Positions 36,316 through 46,690 are shown, counted from the first letter of the stretch. The stretch is DNA of 64,000 nucleotides from Bremerella cremea (GCF_003335505.1 NZ_QPEX01000006.1:107083-171082), one strand, 5' to 3'. A program made the numbers and translations. The notes: generated by a model from the sequence alone, not told the origin.

Positions 36316-36525
36316 GTGCCAAGTTCCGTTCTCGACGCCATTCGCTTAGGTATTTGGGATTACGAACCAGAGAAAGTGGAATCAAATCGCTTTGACGCTA
36401 CCTGTGCCTTGCCTGGCTCGTCGGAGAAACTGGATATTTTGGCCAAGCGACTCGCAACCGGCCTTCCTCTCTGGCATCCCGAAGATCGTCGCTCTTACGA
36501 CGATACGCTTCGCGCGGAAGAGTAG
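36316..36525 (+). CDS. Small conserved hypothetical protein (69 aa)
   Basis: A short protein starting at the GTG at 36316, preceded by a strong AAGGAG 10-15 nt upstream. It reads PSSVLDAIRLGIWDYEPE, then FDATCALPGSSEKLDILAKR and LATGLPLWHPEDRRSYDD. The last part looks like a compact binding motif, but I recognise no named family. It is followed by 231 nt of untranslated sequence before the next gene. Confidence 0.65.
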   Translation: MPSSVLDAIRLGIWDYEPEKVESNRFDATCALPGSSEKLDILAKRLATGLPLWHPEDRRSYDDTLRAEE

Positions 36526-36756
36526 CCCCCGGCCTTCCGCACTCGGTGGCGATAGCCAAGCGTCTGGCGGGTTGAATTCTTGGGCCAATCAGCGAAGATT
36601 GCGTTGGTACAATCGAATTCACTAAACGAACGCTTGCGTTACAAGTTGACCCCCATCGTCTGGCCACATTCCCAAGGTTTCGTGGCAGCGGTATTCGTTT
36701 TCAGGGTTTGGCTTGCCGCGCGGATCACTATTTTTCCCATCAGTAAGAGATACACC

Positions 36757-37068
36757 ATGCCTGGTTTCAAGGTGGAAGTTCCTCATTCGCTCGGCCAAGA
36801 AGATGCAGCTAACCGAGTAAAAAGCTTGCTCGATCATCTGCGTGGACGGTTCGAAGGCACCATCAAGGATATGGAACAAACCTGGACCGACGATGACGTG
36901 ATGCAATTCTCGTTCAAGACGGCCGGCTTGGTCATCAAAGGCATCATGGACGTGCAGCCCAGCTCTGTGATCGTGAAAGGGGACTTGCCCTTCGCTGCGA
37001 TGCTGTTCAGAGGCAAGATTGAGAGTTCGATTCGCGAAGAACTCGAGAAGTGCCTCGCTTCTAAGTAG
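36757..37068 (+). CDS. Polyhydroxyalkanoic acid system-type protein
   Basis: A 103-residue protein like the putative PHA-granule/region family (PHA_gran_rgn). The signature is KVEVPHSLGQEDAANRVKSL, WTDDDVMQFSFKTAGLVIKG, and VKGDLPFAAMLFRGKIESSI with a final amphipathic helix. Members are small SRPBCC-like alpha/beta proteins found near lipid or PHA genes, with unproven function. ATG at 36757 is preceded by AAGAGA. It converges on the AarF-type gene with only 4 nt between stop codons. Confidence 0.75.
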   Translation: MPGFKVEVPHSLGQEDAANRVKSLLDHLRGRFEGTIKDMEQTWTDDDVMQFSFKTAGLVIKGIMDVQPSSVIVKGDLPFAAMLFRGKIESSIREELEKCLASK

Positions 37069-37072
37069 GCGA

Positions 37073-38617
37073 CTATTCCAGCCACACTTTGACATCGCGT
37101 TGGGGGTCGGTTAACTCGAAGACCGGCCCCGGGACGTAGCCGCGATGTCGTACGTCGCGCACAATCGCCTTGAGATCGAGTCGCTCTTCGGCGATTTTCT
37201 GGCATGTCTGCGGATCGAGAAAGTCTTCTAATCGATCGATCGCCGAAGCGGGTAAAGTCACACAAGCCGTAACCATTCCGCCGCGTTTTACCTGGACTTT
37301 TAACTTCTGAGCGAGCGTTGAGAAATCGTCGCTGACGATTTTTGGCAACGACAACTTTCCGTAAGCGGCTCGCTCGCGCTGCAAATGCGGTTCGACCAAT
37401 TTCCCCCACATCACTTGGGCGTCGAGACCGGTCAAATAGGTAATCACCGCTTGGAAAGCACGCAGCAAAAATAGCAGCCGGGGTGGTCCAGCGATGCGAA
37501 AGTTCATTCGCTCGTCCCCTAACAGCTCGTTCAATCGCGGGCTAAGCTTCCACTGCCGCACATCGTACGGATAGTCGCTACAAAATGGTTCCAGCAGAAT
37601 CCGACAAAGCGCCGGCAATCGCCCTGACAACGGCTGTAACAAATCGACATCGAAGCCAAGTTCGGCCAACAAGGGAAGGGGGGCTTCGCTTTGGCGACGA
37701 GTTGCATCAATCAACCGCAATAAAGTCCAACGTTGGGTATCTGTTAATCGATAGACCGAACCAAAATCGTAAAGCACAATTTTGGGACCACCGCAGCCGC
37801 GAATGAAGCGAATGTTGCCCGGATGCAAATCGGCATGAACTTGGCCATAGGTGAAGAGAGATTCCAGAAACCAACGCAACAATTTCTGGCCCAACTCGGT
37901 TTTCTCTTGTTGGGTCCACTCGGCTTGCACCTTCTCCCAAGTGTCGCCGTCGATCCACTCGGAAACCAAGATGTTCTCGGTAGAGAGCGTTTCGTCGACG
38001 CGGGGTACGATCACCTCGCTGCTACTACCTGGGCCGGCAGCGAACTCGCGTTGATTGGCAGCTTCGCGACGGTAATCGAGTTCCTCTTCAAGCCCCGCCA
38101 GAATGGTGGTCTGGTAGCCTGCGAGATCGAAGCCTCGTTGCAAATTACCAAACGGTTTGGCGAGCCAGGTGAGTCCCTTCAAGTCGGCCAGCACTGCATT
38201 GCGAATGCCAGGGTACTGGATTTTGATAGCGACCTTCGTTCCCTTGGTAAGGGTCGCGGCATGAACTTGGCCAAGCGAGGCCGCTTTGCCTTGGGTTTCG
38301 ATTTTCTCGAACAAGGTTTCAGGATCGACCTCCCAAGCTTGCTCTAAAATGGGCCGCATGGTTGCCCAAGGAAGTGGTTCGGCAGATTCAAACAGCCCGC
38401 CAAAGGCGTCTTGGCGTTGCTCGTCGGACGAGAACGCCAACATTTGACCAACCTTCTGAGGAAGGCCGCGTAGTTTTCCTAGTCGCTGAGCCACCAAACG
38501 CTGCGCAGCCTCGCGCGACTTGTCGTCGCGGGCCCAGCGCAACTGTAGCGAGTCTTTCGCCAAATTCGCGTAAGCGATCGTTCGTTGAATCGTTTTGAGC
38601 GTCATTCGGTCAGTCAC
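37073..38617 (-). CDS. ABC1/AarF/UbiB-type atypical kinase
   Basis: A 514-residue member of the ABC1 (UbiB/AarF/ADCK) family, which supports quinone or isoprenoid lipid handling in other organisms. Motifs: the N-terminal KxGQ element (PQKVGQMLAFS), an Ala-Ser-Leu-Gly-Gln-Val loop (AASLGQVHAATL) in place of a glycine-rich loop, KVAIKIQYPG (ATP Lys), HADLHPGNIRF (catalytic loop) and VLYDFGSVYRL (metal-binding). There are no clear C-terminal membrane helices as in UbiB. Start is GTG at 38617, with an in-frame ATG four codons inside (38605) as an alternative. Confidence 0.85.
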   Translation of the reverse strand: MTDRMTLKTIQRTIAYANLAKDSLQLRWARDDKSREAAQRLVAQRLGKLRGLPQKVGQMLAFSSDEQRQDAFGGLFESAEPLPWATMRPILEQAWEVDPETLFEKIETQGKAASLGQVHAATLTKGTKVAIKIQYPGIRNAVLADLKGLTWLAKPFGNLQRGFDLAGYQTTILAGLEEELDYRREAANQREFAAGPGSSSEVIVPRVDETLSTENILVSEWIDGDTWEKVQAEWTQQEKTELGQKLLRWFLESLFTYGQVHADLHPGNIRFIRGCGGPKIVLYDFGSVYRLTDTQRWTLLRLIDATRRQSEAPLPLLAELGFDVDLLQPLSGRLPALCRILLEPFCSDYPYDVRQWKLSPRLNELLGDERMNFRIAGPPRLLFLLRAFQAVITYLTGLDAQVMWGKLVEPHLQRERAAYGKLSLPKIVSDDFSTLAQKLKVQVKRGGMVTACVTLPASAIDRLEDFLDPQTCQKIAEERLDLKAIVRDVRHRGYVPGPVFELTDPQRDVKVWLE

Positions 38618-38751
38618 CCGGTTCGATCAAAGCTCCTGCCAACGGTGGGTAGGAATTTGCCGCTCGCTTTTGCCCTACGACTTGCTATCGACGGAAAATC
38701 GCCGGTCACTTCTACCAGGAAACGGTTTTACCGATTATTGCGACAAGTAAG

Positions 38752-39357
38752 CTACAGCGAAGCCCGTAGTACGTTTTGCATATGCGAGTGAGGCACGAAC
38801 AGGATGTTCCAGTTCAGCTTTTCGCGACCTTGCAGGAACGTGGTTTGGCAAATCAGTACGTCCGAGCTATCCTGCAACTGTTCCATCAACGCCTGCTGCA
38901 GCACGCAGATACCATAGTCTTGCAGGAAGGTAGGTGGCGAAGGGACGAATTCTCCGCCAACCAAACGTGCAATACGGTTGAAGTAAGCACAGCCGAGAAT
39001 GTTGCCGGTTTCTTTCAAGGCCGACTCTTCCAACTCGGACCAGGCGATATCGTTGGAAACTTCCTGCTTCAACAACGAGGCGGCCAGGCGTCGCCCGTTT
39101 TCTTCGTCGAAGGTTAGGATGAACGTTCCTCCTACGTCACCACCGATCGTCAGCACGACCATGGACAGTAGTTCCATCCCCAGGTCGAACTCTTGCGTGA
39201 CTTGTTCTAAGGGAAGCTCTCGGACGCAGTCCAACGACAACGTAATCGAGCCGCCAGTCCAAGTCCCCATTGCGGTCGAAGCCTCTTCGGTAGCTTCGCT
39301 TAAAATGCCGTGCAAGACCTGTAATCGGTCGACGGAGTTCTTAGTCGCGGTTTCCAT
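38752..39357 (-). CDS. cheC: CheC-like chemotaxis phosphatase
   Basis: A 201-residue CheC/CheX/FliY-type protein that would dephosphorylate CheY-P. The active-site pattern (D/S)x3ExxN is present in SALKETGNILGCAYFNRIA; I see only one convincing copy, where classical CheC has two. The first half has EFDLGMELLSMVVLTIGGDV, typical of the pseudo-symmetrical fold. It is the last gene of the che operon, 12 nt after cheA, with AAAGAGGT as ribosome site. The symbol is given for family; CheX is an alternative. Confidence 0.78.
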   Translation of the reverse strand: METATKNSVDRLQVLHGILSEATEEASTAMGTWTGGSITLSLDCVRELPLEQVTQEFDLGMELLSMVVLTIGGDVGGTFILTFDEENGRRLAASLLKQEVSNDIAWSELEESALKETGNILGCAYFNRIARLVGGEFVPSPPTFLQDYGICVLQQALMEQLQDSSDVLICQTTFLQGREKLNWNILFVPHSHMQNVLRASL

Positions 39358-39369
39358 TTATTTACCTCT

Positions 39370-42300
39370 TTAGGCTAATATTTCCGCTTGTCGCTTAACT
39401 GCTAACTCGATCACCGCTGCCGGGTCGAGAATAAGGGCAACGCGGCCATTGCCCAGCACACATGCCCCCGAGATCCCTTCCACGTTTTGATAGTTCTCGG
39501 CCAGAGATTTCACCACGACGTCTTCCTCGCCCAGAATTCCATCCACAACCATTCCCAACTCGCTGCTATCGTTGCGAATGATCACCATGGTCACGTCTGC
39601 CTTATGGTCGACATGAGGCGACGGACTGTTCCAACGAAACGTCTCGTGAAGCTCGACGACGGAAACCGGACGTCCCCGCACGACGGTTGTCTTCTTGCCG
39701 TGGATCGTACGAACTTCCTCTTGATGCAGGCAAACGATTTCGACGATCGACTCGACCGGGATCGAGAACAAGTCTCCATCGATCTTGGCCATCAAGCTTG
39801 GAAGAATTGCCATAGTAAGTGGCAGCCGAATCGTGAACACGGTTCCTTGGCCCGGCTTGCTATCGACTTCGACCACGCCGTTGATCGATTCGATCTTAGC
39901 CCGGACGATGTCCATCCCCATGCCGCGGCCAGATATTTCGGTTATCGTTTCAGCCGTGCTAAAACCAGGCTCCCAGATCAATTGATAGACCTGCTGATCG
40001 GTCATCCGCTCGGCATCGAGTTGGTTAATCAGCCCACGTTCGACCGCTTTGCTCAAGATCTTATCGCGACTCAGCCCACGTCCATTGTCGGTGATTTGAA
40101 TAACGATGCTATTCCCGCGATGAAACGCATTGAGTGTGATCTCGCCCGCACGTGGCTTGCCAGCTGCCAAACGATCTTGCGGCGATTCGATGCCATGGTC
40201 GGCCGAATTACGTACCATGTGAATCAGCGGATCTCCCAACTCATCGATCATGCGTTTATCGAGTTCTGTCTTTTCTCCCAGAATCTCTAACGAAATCTCT
40301 TTGCCGTTGGTTCGTGAAATATCGCGTACCACGCGGCGGAATCGCCCAAACAGTGGCCCAATCGGAACCATCCGCGTGTCCATGATCGTTTTCTGAATTC
40401 CATCGGTCACGCGATCCAACTGATGGACGGCATCGAAGAAGCCAGTTAGCCCGGTTCGCACCATATTGACTCGTTGCATCTCAGAGCTAATCGCGTTCAA
40501 GTTTTGCTGAATCTTGCGAATTTGCCCATGGATGTCGGGCAAACCTTGCCCACGGTCTAGCGGCGAAGTATTGTCGGACGTCTCTAACAACTTCGAGCAC
40601 ATCGAATTGGTTGATTCCAACCATTGCTGGCATTGCTTGTGCGGCATTGCTGCCCGGAGGTTTTCGCCCAATTGATTGAAGCGAGCTTTGCTAATCACCA
40701 ACTGTCCAGCTAGGTTCATCAATTGATCGAGACGGTCGATATCGACGCGTAATGTCTCGACCGGCTTTGCGTTGTTATCGCTGGTCTTGGCCGCTTCTTT
40801 TTTCAGAGGGGTTGCCTGGGCAGCGACCTCATTACGCGGGGTAACCGGAACAGCACTAACTCGTGGAGCAGCGGCGACCGGCTCTTTCTCAACAACCGGA
40901 GCCGGAGTAGCCACAGAAACCGTTTCGGCGAGTATTTCTTCCGCTTCCAGAGGTTCAAGCGCGATTTCGATCTCAACTTGATCTTCCTCAATCTCTTCGA
41001 CTTCGATCACCTGCGTCGTCGCGACTTCTTGCGGTGGAGCAGGGGTGTCTACTTGGGAGATTTCTTCCAAGGCGTAGTGATTAACCCCGGAAACGTTGAT
41101 GGCCTGGAAAATATCTTTATCTGGCTTCGTGGTCAGCAGGCCAACTTCTATCAACGAGAGGTTCTCGCAATCATCGAACGCCTCGCACGCGGGCATCGTC
41201 AATAAGATGCGGCCAAGCCGCTTGAGCTTCTCAATCAGTAGCTGAGCTTTGACGCCAATCAACGGCGTGTTCTGATTCAGCTCGACCTGAACGACACACA
41301 AGCGTTCGTTTTCTTTTATCTCGTGAGTAACAGCCTGGGCGAGCAAGGCGTTGCGATCGAGCGCGACGCTCTTTTCTTCCGGCAGGACTTCGTCGGGTTT
41401 TTCCTCGGTTGAGACCGCTTGCGAGACCTCGACTGCTAAAGCGTGAATCGCTTCAGCGGCTTGAAGTTCGCTGGCCAAAACGGCGAATTCAACATCTGCT
41501 TGCGTTCCTTCACGTAAATTTTTGGTGTAGGCGCGAAGTCCATCCGCACATGCTAACATCGCATCGGCGAGAAAAGCACTCAGCGATTGCTCGCTATCTC
41601 GATAACGTTGCAGTACATCTTCCATCAGGTGCGCGAGCTTCGCGGGCCGATTCAAACCGATCGATGCCGCCGACCCTTTAATTCGGTGAGCGGTACACAT
41701 GATCGTGCGTACCGATTCGATATCAGCTTCCGAGCCCGATTCGAGTAGCAAGTCAACCATCTCATCGAGCGACATTTCCGTTTCGTCAAGGAAGATCGAG
41801 AGATACTTCGCAGGTACCTCTGTTTCATCGACCACACCGTGGAACATCGCCTCACATTCTGCGAGCAGCTGCGCCGCTTTCTCTTCCACCGTAACCTGCC
41901 CGGGAAGCGGAGAAGTTTCGCGGGGAACAGACTTGCTTGTATCTTCAGTCCTGGAGGAGGCCAGTTCTTCCAACGTTTCTTCGATGCTGCTTTGTTCGCC
42001 TTGCATTTTTACCGACCCTTGAGCTTCTAAGATGGCGGATATGGCTTGCAACTGGCTTGTGCAGTCCAAGTTATCGTTTTGGGATACTCTTAAGTGATCG
42101 ATGAGTTCGCTCAATCGATCGACCGACGCGTAAACGACTTGAATCACGTTGCTGTTCAAGGCAACTTCATCCCGTCGCGCGGCGTCAAAAACATTCTCGA
42201 TATTGTGCGTCAGGCCGTTGATTCGAGGCAGGCCTAGCATCGCGGATAAACCTTTGATGCTATGCGCGGAACGAAACATATCGTTTAATAAATCGATATC

Positions 42301-42456
42301 AACCTGAGCATGCTCTTCCTGCGAATCTGTACAAACCGACTTTTCCAACTCCATCAAGCGGTCGTTCAACCGTTCGATTAGTTGCGTCGATTCGTCCAAA
42401 AAATCTGCAAGCAGATCTTCGTTGCAATCATCATTTGCTGTCGCCTTGTCAACCAT
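39370..42456 (-). CDS. cheA: Chemotaxis histidine kinase CheA with two HPt domains
   Basis: CheA is the central kinase that phosphorylates CheY in response to receptors. The protein is 1028 residues, far above the usual 650, because the N-terminus has two HPt domains: His65 in FRSAHSIKGLSAMLGL and His257 in TAHRIKGSAASIGL. A receiver-binding P2-like segment (about 385-465) and a long Glu/Val/Pro-rich linker (about 480-560) follow. Then come dimerisation helices (LMNLAGQLVISKARFNQLGE), the ATPase (HMVRNSADHGIESPQ, GRGLSRDKI, ISGRGMGMDIVRAKI) and a CheW-like domain. It sits between cheR and cheC. Confidence 0.95.
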   Translation of the reverse strand: MVDKATANDDCNEDLLADFLDESTQLIERLNDRLMELEKSVCTDSQEEHAQVDIDLLNDMFRSAHSIKGLSAMLGLPRINGLTHNIENVFDAARRDEVALNSNVIQVVYASVDRLSELIDHLRVSQNDNLDCTSQLQAISAILEAQGSVKMQGEQSSIEETLEELASSRTEDTSKSVPRETSPLPGQVTVEEKAAQLLAECEAMFHGVVDETEVPAKYLSIFLDETEMSLDEMVDLLLESGSEADIESVRTIMCTAHRIKGSAASIGLNRPAKLAHLMEDVLQRYRDSEQSLSAFLADAMLACADGLRAYTKNLREGTQADVEFAVLASELQAAEAIHALAVEVSQAVSTEEKPDEVLPEEKSVALDRNALLAQAVTHEIKENERLCVVQVELNQNTPLIGVKAQLLIEKLKRLGRILLTMPACEAFDDCENLSLIEVGLLTTKPDKDIFQAINVSGVNHYALEEISQVDTPAPPQEVATTQVIEVEEIEEDQVEIEIALEPLEAEEILAETVSVATPAPVVEKEPVAAAPRVSAVPVTPRNEVAAQATPLKKEAAKTSDNNAKPVETLRVDIDRLDQLMNLAGQLVISKARFNQLGENLRAAMPHKQCQQWLESTNSMCSKLLETSDNTSPLDRGQGLPDIHGQIRKIQQNLNAISSEMQRVNMVRTGLTGFFDAVHQLDRVTDGIQKTIMDTRMVPIGPLFGRFRRVVRDISRTNGKEISLEILGEKTELDKRMIDELGDPLIHMVRNSADHGIESPQDRLAAGKPRAGEITLNAFHRGNSIVIQITDNGRGLSRDKILSKAVERGLINQLDAERMTDQQVYQLIWEPGFSTAETITEISGRGMGMDIVRAKIESINGVVEVDSKPGQGTVFTIRLPLTMAILPSLMAKIDGDLFSIPVESIVEIVCLHQEEVRTIHGKKTTVVRGRPVSVVELHETFRWNSPSPHVDHKADVTMVIIRNDSSELGMVVDGILGEEDVVVKSLAENYQNVEGISGACVLGNGRVALILDPAAVIELAVKRQAEILA

Positions 42457-42510
42457 TACCCCGCCCCTGGTAAGTGATCACCGACCCTAACAACGTGTCG
42501 CCGGGCTTTT

Positions 42511-43338
42511 CTACTTCTTCTGGTACAACCAAGGATGTATTCGCTGAAAGGCCCCCATGAGATCACCAATGCCTTCTGCGGCCCCTGCCACCAAAAAGCC
42601 GCCTGGTTTCATCGTTTGTTCAATGTTCTTCATGACTCGTTTCTTCGAGTCCACGTTGAAATAGATCAACACGTTCTTCAGGAACACAAGATCGAAAGGA
42701 GCTCCGCTCAAGCGATCCAAAAGGTTGTGCTGCCGAAAGCTCGTCATCGCACGAAGCTTGGCGTTGGGTTCCCACACGTTGACATCGCCCACCCGTTTAA
42801 AGTGACGATTCTTCAGCGACTCTGGCACCAAACGCATCGACCGTTCTCCGAAGCGTGCTTCCTGAGCTTCGCGAACCGCACCGATCCCGATATCGGACCC
42901 CAATATCTGAATCCGCCAGGCAGAAAGATTACGGATGTCTTCGGCTAAACAACAAGCGATCGTGTACGCTTCATCCCCAGTGCTGCAGGCCGCCGACCAA
43001 ACCCGTAACGAGTTCTTTCCTGATTTCTGTATTTCTGGAATAAACTCGCCGCGCAGCCATTTCCAGTTCGACTCGTCCCGAAACAGATAGGTTTCGTGGG
43101 TTGTCACTTCTTGCAGAAACCCATCCCACTCTTCATGAGAAGTGGGAAGCTTACTGAGGAACTTGAAATACTCCTCGAAGTCAGCGATGCCGGTTTGCTT
43201 TAGGCGACGTCGAATTCGATTCGAGAGCAATTGTTTTTTCGCGGGCGAAATCTCAATGCCAGCGACTTCGTAAATCATTTTTGCATAACGTCTCATCTGG
43301 TCATCAGTGACTTGCGACGTAGCGGATAGGTGAGACAT
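42511..43338 (-). CDS. cheR: Chemotaxis protein methyltransferase CheR
   Basis: CheR methylates receptor glutamates with S-adenosylmethionine to adapt signalling. From the ATG at 43338 (GGGAA box upstream) the protein has 275 residues. The N-terminal helical domain is followed by the Rossmann-type methyltransferase with LRVWSAACSTGDEAYTIACC (SAM loop), ILGSDIGIGAVREAQ (acidic ligand) and FDLVFLKNVLIYFNVDSKKR. It lacks a C-terminal pentapeptide-binding TPR extension. It lies between the receptor gene and cheA, consistent with one operon. Confidence 0.94.
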   Translation of the reverse strand: MSHLSATSQVTDDQMRRYAKMIYEVAGIEISPAKKQLLSNRIRRRLKQTGIADFEEYFKFLSKLPTSHEEWDGFLQEVTTHETYLFRDESNWKWLRGEFIPEIQKSGKNSLRVWSAACSTGDEAYTIACCLAEDIRNLSAWRIQILGSDIGIGAVREAQEARFGERSMRLVPESLKNRHFKRVGDVNVWEPNAKLRAMTSFRQHNLLDRLSGAPFDLVFLKNVLIYFNVDSKKRVMKNIEQTMKPGGFLVAGAAEGIGDLMGAFQRIHPWLYQKK

Positions 43339-43441
43339 CTGGAATTCCCTTTTATCGATAAACTGTTTTCTGCGAGTCTTATGCTCTGAGTGTTTCACAC
43401 GTTTCGGCGCGAGGTGCCTGGTATACGTGGCACCTGCTTAC

Positions 43442-45163
43442 TTAAATGCGGAATCGGCTCACCAATTCGCGAAGCATGGTTGCCTGAGTTCCCAATTCTT
43501 CGCTGCTGGAAGCCATTTCCTCGGACGCGGCGGACGATTGTTCCGTAACGTACGACACTTGCTGGATCGCTCCAGCAACTTCGTTGGCGTTTTGAGCTTG
43601 CTCGACCGTCGCCATGGCAATTTCGGAAATCTTGGAAGCGGTTGAGCCAACCCCAGCGATAATCTTCTCCAACGCTGCTCCGGTCTGTTCGCTAAGTGTT
43701 GCTCCGTCCTGAACTCGTTGCGTCGACTCTTTGATCAGCGATGAAATTTCTTTAGCCGCTTCGCTCGAACGTTCGGCCAGTTTGCGAACTTCGTCGGCCA
43801 CCACCGCGAATCCCAAACCATGTTCCCCAGCACGAGCTGCTTCGATGGCTGCATTCAAAGCCAACAAGTTCGTTTGACTGGCAATTTCAGAAATGACCTG
43901 AATGATTTCACTGATCTGCTCGGAAGAGGTCTTGATCAGCTCCATGGCCTCGATCGATTTCTGAACTGCGTGGCCACCTTCCTGAGCCATGTGACTGGTA
44001 TCGGCCGCCATACGGTTGGCTTCGCCAGCGTTGTCTTTCACCGTATCGATGCTGCGGGTTAATTCTTCAATGGAAGCACTCATCTCTTCCACCGCAGCAC
44101 TTTGCGTGTGAGCTCCCTGAGCAAGATCCTGCGAATTCTCGGCAATAACCGAGGCACCCTCAGCGAACTGCATACCGCTGTCGACCACTTGGCTTAGGAT
44201 GTCACGCAGATCGGCAATCATGCGATCGATCCCCCCCGCGAGTGCTCCGATCGCGTCGTCTGATTCAAGGTTGATCCGCTGTGAAAGATCCCCCTCGGCA
44301 GCCGCTTCGACGACACGCAAGATGCTGTCTACATTGGCTAGAAGAAATTCTTGCTGCTGCCGGTCTTGCTCGGCTCGTAATTCTTCAGCTTGCTTTGCGT
44401 TCACCTGTTCGGTTATCAGTTTCCAAGTCACCATGGGTCCGACGTAGTTGTCACTCGCATCGAAGAGCGCGGTCGCTTGAAGCTCGATATATTCGCCTTC
44501 CAATTCAATTTGCGTTTCGATCGGCAAATTGCTGGAATCAGCCAACAACCGGCGTTGATACGCAGGATTCGTATGGAAGATGTCGTAAGAAGCTCCGACA
44601 ATCTCCTCTACCGGAATCGGCAACACATGCTCGATACTATTGAACGCCCTTACCGAGGCAGGATTAACGTAAGTGATAATCCCATCCAAGTTGGCCACCA
44701 GGATGTTGACCGGAGCGTTCTCGACAATCGCCGATTTGTCAGTGGCGTCTAGTTCTTGACTCTGATTCTCGGTACTCACTTCCCAGGTCACCATCGGACC
44801 AAGGTAAGTCCCCGCTTCGTCATAGATGGCGGAAATTAGCAAGTCGGCAGTTTGATCTCCGATTCGAACACTCGTTCGTAAGGGAAGATTCTGCGGATTA
44901 CTGATACTGCGGCATTGCTCGTCCGCGCTTTCCAGAAAGATGTCGAGACCTTGTCCAACCACCTCTTCGGGCTTGCAAGGCAAGTGGTCAGCAAGGCCCT
45001 GCAGCGTGGCAAGGCTCGCCGGATTGACATAAGTAATGATCAGGTCGGTGTCGGCCATCATGATATTGATGGGGGAACTCTCACTCATCGCGCGGGCGAG
45101 TGAGAGTTCATTTTGCAGCTGACTTATGTTCTTCGCCGCAGTGTTGTTTTTCTTTACCGTCAT
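43442..45163 (-). CDS. Soluble methyl-accepting chemotaxis protein with PAS domains
   Basis: A receptor of 573 residues with no transmembrane helix, so it is cytoplasmic. Two PAS-like segments stand at about 22-125 ([20 protein letters not shown]) and 144-255 ([20 protein letters not shown]); they are close paralogues of each other, so they arose by internal duplication. A HAMP-like stretch ([20 protein letters not shown]) leads into the MA signalling domain with [20 protein letters not shown] at the tip. PAS domains may sense redox or small ligands; nothing in the sequence fixes the ligand. It is preceded by cheW and followed by cheR. Confidence 0.93.
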   Translation of the reverse strand: MTVKKNNTAAKNISQLQNELSLARAMSESSPINIMMADTDLIITYVNPASLATLQGLADHLPCKPEEVVGQGLDIFLESADEQCRSISNPQNLPLRTSVRIGDQTADLLISAIYDEAGTYLGPMVTWEVSTENQSQELDATDKSAIVENAPVNILVANLDGIITYVNPASVRAFNSIEHVLPIPVEEIVGASYDIFHTNPAYQRRLLADSSNLPIETQIELEGEYIELQATALFDASDNYVGPMVTWKLITEQVNAKQAEELRAEQDRQQQEFLLANVDSILRVVEAAAEGDLSQRINLESDDAIGALAGGIDRMIADLRDILSQVVDSGMQFAEGASVIAENSQDLAQGAHTQSAAVEEMSASIEELTRSIDTVKDNAGEANRMAADTSHMAQEGGHAVQKSIEAMELIKTSSEQISEIIQVISEIASQTNLLALNAAIEAARAGEHGLGFAVVADEVRKLAERSSEAAKEISSLIKESTQRVQDGATLSEQTGAALEKIIAGVGSTASKISEIAMATVEQAQNANEVAGAIQQVSYVTEQSSAASEEMASSSEELGTQATMLRELVSRFRI

Positions 45164-45296
45164 TTTATTAGGCTCGTTCTGCGAGATTGGTCCTGCCCCT
45201 TACCATCCGCTGGCTACCGATTGCCTCCTGCCGCTTGGTCTGCGTCCGAACACGACGCAGCCCCTTGCATCACTGAACCGAAGCGTCTACGTGGTT

Positions 45297-45821
45297 CTAC
45301 CCAGCGATAGCTTCCAGTTTTTCAGCGTCGGCCTTGCCGAGGATTTTGTCGATGTCCAGCAAGATCAGCAGTCGCTTTTCGAGCTTGACCAATCCGGTGA
45401 GATACTCTCGCCCCAAACCAGCCACGGTAGGAGGTGGATTCGAGATCTGATCTTTCGAGATTCGCAAGACTTCGCTGACGGCATCCACCACAATGCCAAC
45501 CGTCTTGCCACCAACGTTCATCACCATGATGCGGGTTTCATCCGATGGTTCTTGTTCTTGCAGACCAAATCGAAGTCGCAAGTCAACAATCGGAATCACC
45601 GTGTTTCGTAGATTGATCAGCCCCTTGATAAAGATAGGCGTTTGAGGGACACGCGTGATTTCCCCCATCAGGATAATTTCCTGAACGCGGGTAATCTCGA
45701 TCCCATACTCCTCTTTGGCCAGTTGGAAACTGACCAACTGCATGGAGTTGGTTCCCTCACGTCGCTGAGCCGAATGGCTCTCGCGTTCTTCTCTCTTTAG
45801 ATCTTCAGTTGTAACGGACAA
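45297..45821 (-). CDS. cheW: Chemotaxis coupling protein CheW
   Basis: CheW bridges receptors and CheA. The 174-residue protein has the SH3-like double barrel with MQLVSFQLAKEEYGIEITRV, TPIFIKGLINLRNTVIPIVD, and ISNPPPTVAGLGREYLTGLV. I chose a TTG start at 45821 because GGGAG lies 8 nt upstream; the frame extends to 45914 but without a good ribosome site, and the ATG at MQLVSF would cut into the tail. It is the promoter-proximal gene of the minus-strand che group. Confidence 0.9.
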   Translation of the reverse strand: MSVTTEDLKREERESHSAQRREGTNSMQLVSFQLAKEEYGIEITRVQEIILMGEITRVPQTPIFIKGLINLRNTVIPIVDLRLRFGLQEQEPSDETRIMVMNVGGKTVGIVVDAVSEVLRISKDQISNPPPTVAGLGREYLTGLVKLEKRLLILLDIDKILGKADAEKLEAIAG

Positions 45822-46327
45822 TGTTCTGTCTCCCGATGTTTGCTGGAACGAAATCTCGATCAGCTTCCCGAGGTGTCGGGCAGGACAGCCTTGTCCGCTA
45901 GGTGCTCCCTTCAAAATTGCCAGAACGCTTGCATTTGCTTGCAGCCAGCCACCTGCACATACTTGACGTTCTCGAATAAAAATCGGTTAGTGTTAGCGAC
46001 CTTGTTTGCCAAGAGGGAAGATTTTCTCTATTTGTTTCTAACCCCCTCTCTACCTCAGCCAGAGCATGCGGCAAAATTGGAACCACTCTTGCGGCATCCC
46101 GAAGGTTTCGCGGTTTTTCCATAATCACTAGGCACAAACAGCAGTTTTGCCGTGATTCAAATCCATAAAAGCGTGTTCCATGGAAAATAGATCGTTATTT
46201 GAACAAGCCATTTGACGCACTCGCGGAACAACCTATCGTTCGGTAGGAATTTTGATTTCTAAATCAATTACCAACGGATTACTCAATCCGTGCGGGCAGA
46301 CTACTAATCAGGAGTTAATAGGAAACC
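45822..46327. other. Divergent regulatory region between cheW and cheY
   Basis: About 500 nt, increasingly AT-rich toward 46250. It must hold promoters for the minus-strand che group and for cheY. TTGACG at 46212-46217 and TATCGT at 46234-46239 are 16 nt apart and could be a weak housekeeping promoter for cheY, but this is speculative. No gene is supported. Confidence 0.4.
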
Positions 46328-46690
46328 ATGGCAACACGCGTACTCGTCGCAGACGACTCGAGCACGATGCGAAAAATCATCCTTCGTTCACTTCAAGCGG
46401 TAGGGGTACCGAGTGCCGTCGAAGCCGCTGATGGTGAAGAAGCGGTCAAGATCTTCAAGCCGGGCGAGTTTGATCTCGTTTTGACCGACTGGAACATGCC
46501 CGGAAAGAACGGTCTGGAAGTGATCCAAGAGATTCGCAAAGTCGACAAAGACGTGACCATCATGATGGTTACCACCGAAGCAGAAAAATCCCGCGTGATG
46601 GAAGCCATCCAAGCCGGCGTGTCCGACTACCTGGTGAAGCCTTTCACGGCCGATACACTTCGCGAAAAGCTGGAAAAGCACGGCTGCTAA
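46328..46690 (+). CDS. cheY: Chemotaxis response regulator CheY
   Basis: A 120-residue single receiver domain. Asp9/Asp10 bind Mg2+, Asp54 in LVLTDWNMPG is the phosphorylation site, the Thr in MMVTTEAE is the switch residue, and LVKPFT contains the conserved Lys. It carries no output domain. Located divergently from the che operon, it fits as the substrate of CheA and the CheC-like phosphatase. A terminator hairpin follows at 46720. Confidence 0.93.
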   Translation: MATRVLVADDSSTMRKIILRSLQAVGVPSAVEAADGEEAVKIFKPGEFDLVLTDWNMPGKNGLEVIQEIRKVDKDVTIMMVTTEAEKSRVMEAIQAGVSDYLVKPFTADTLREKLEKHGC

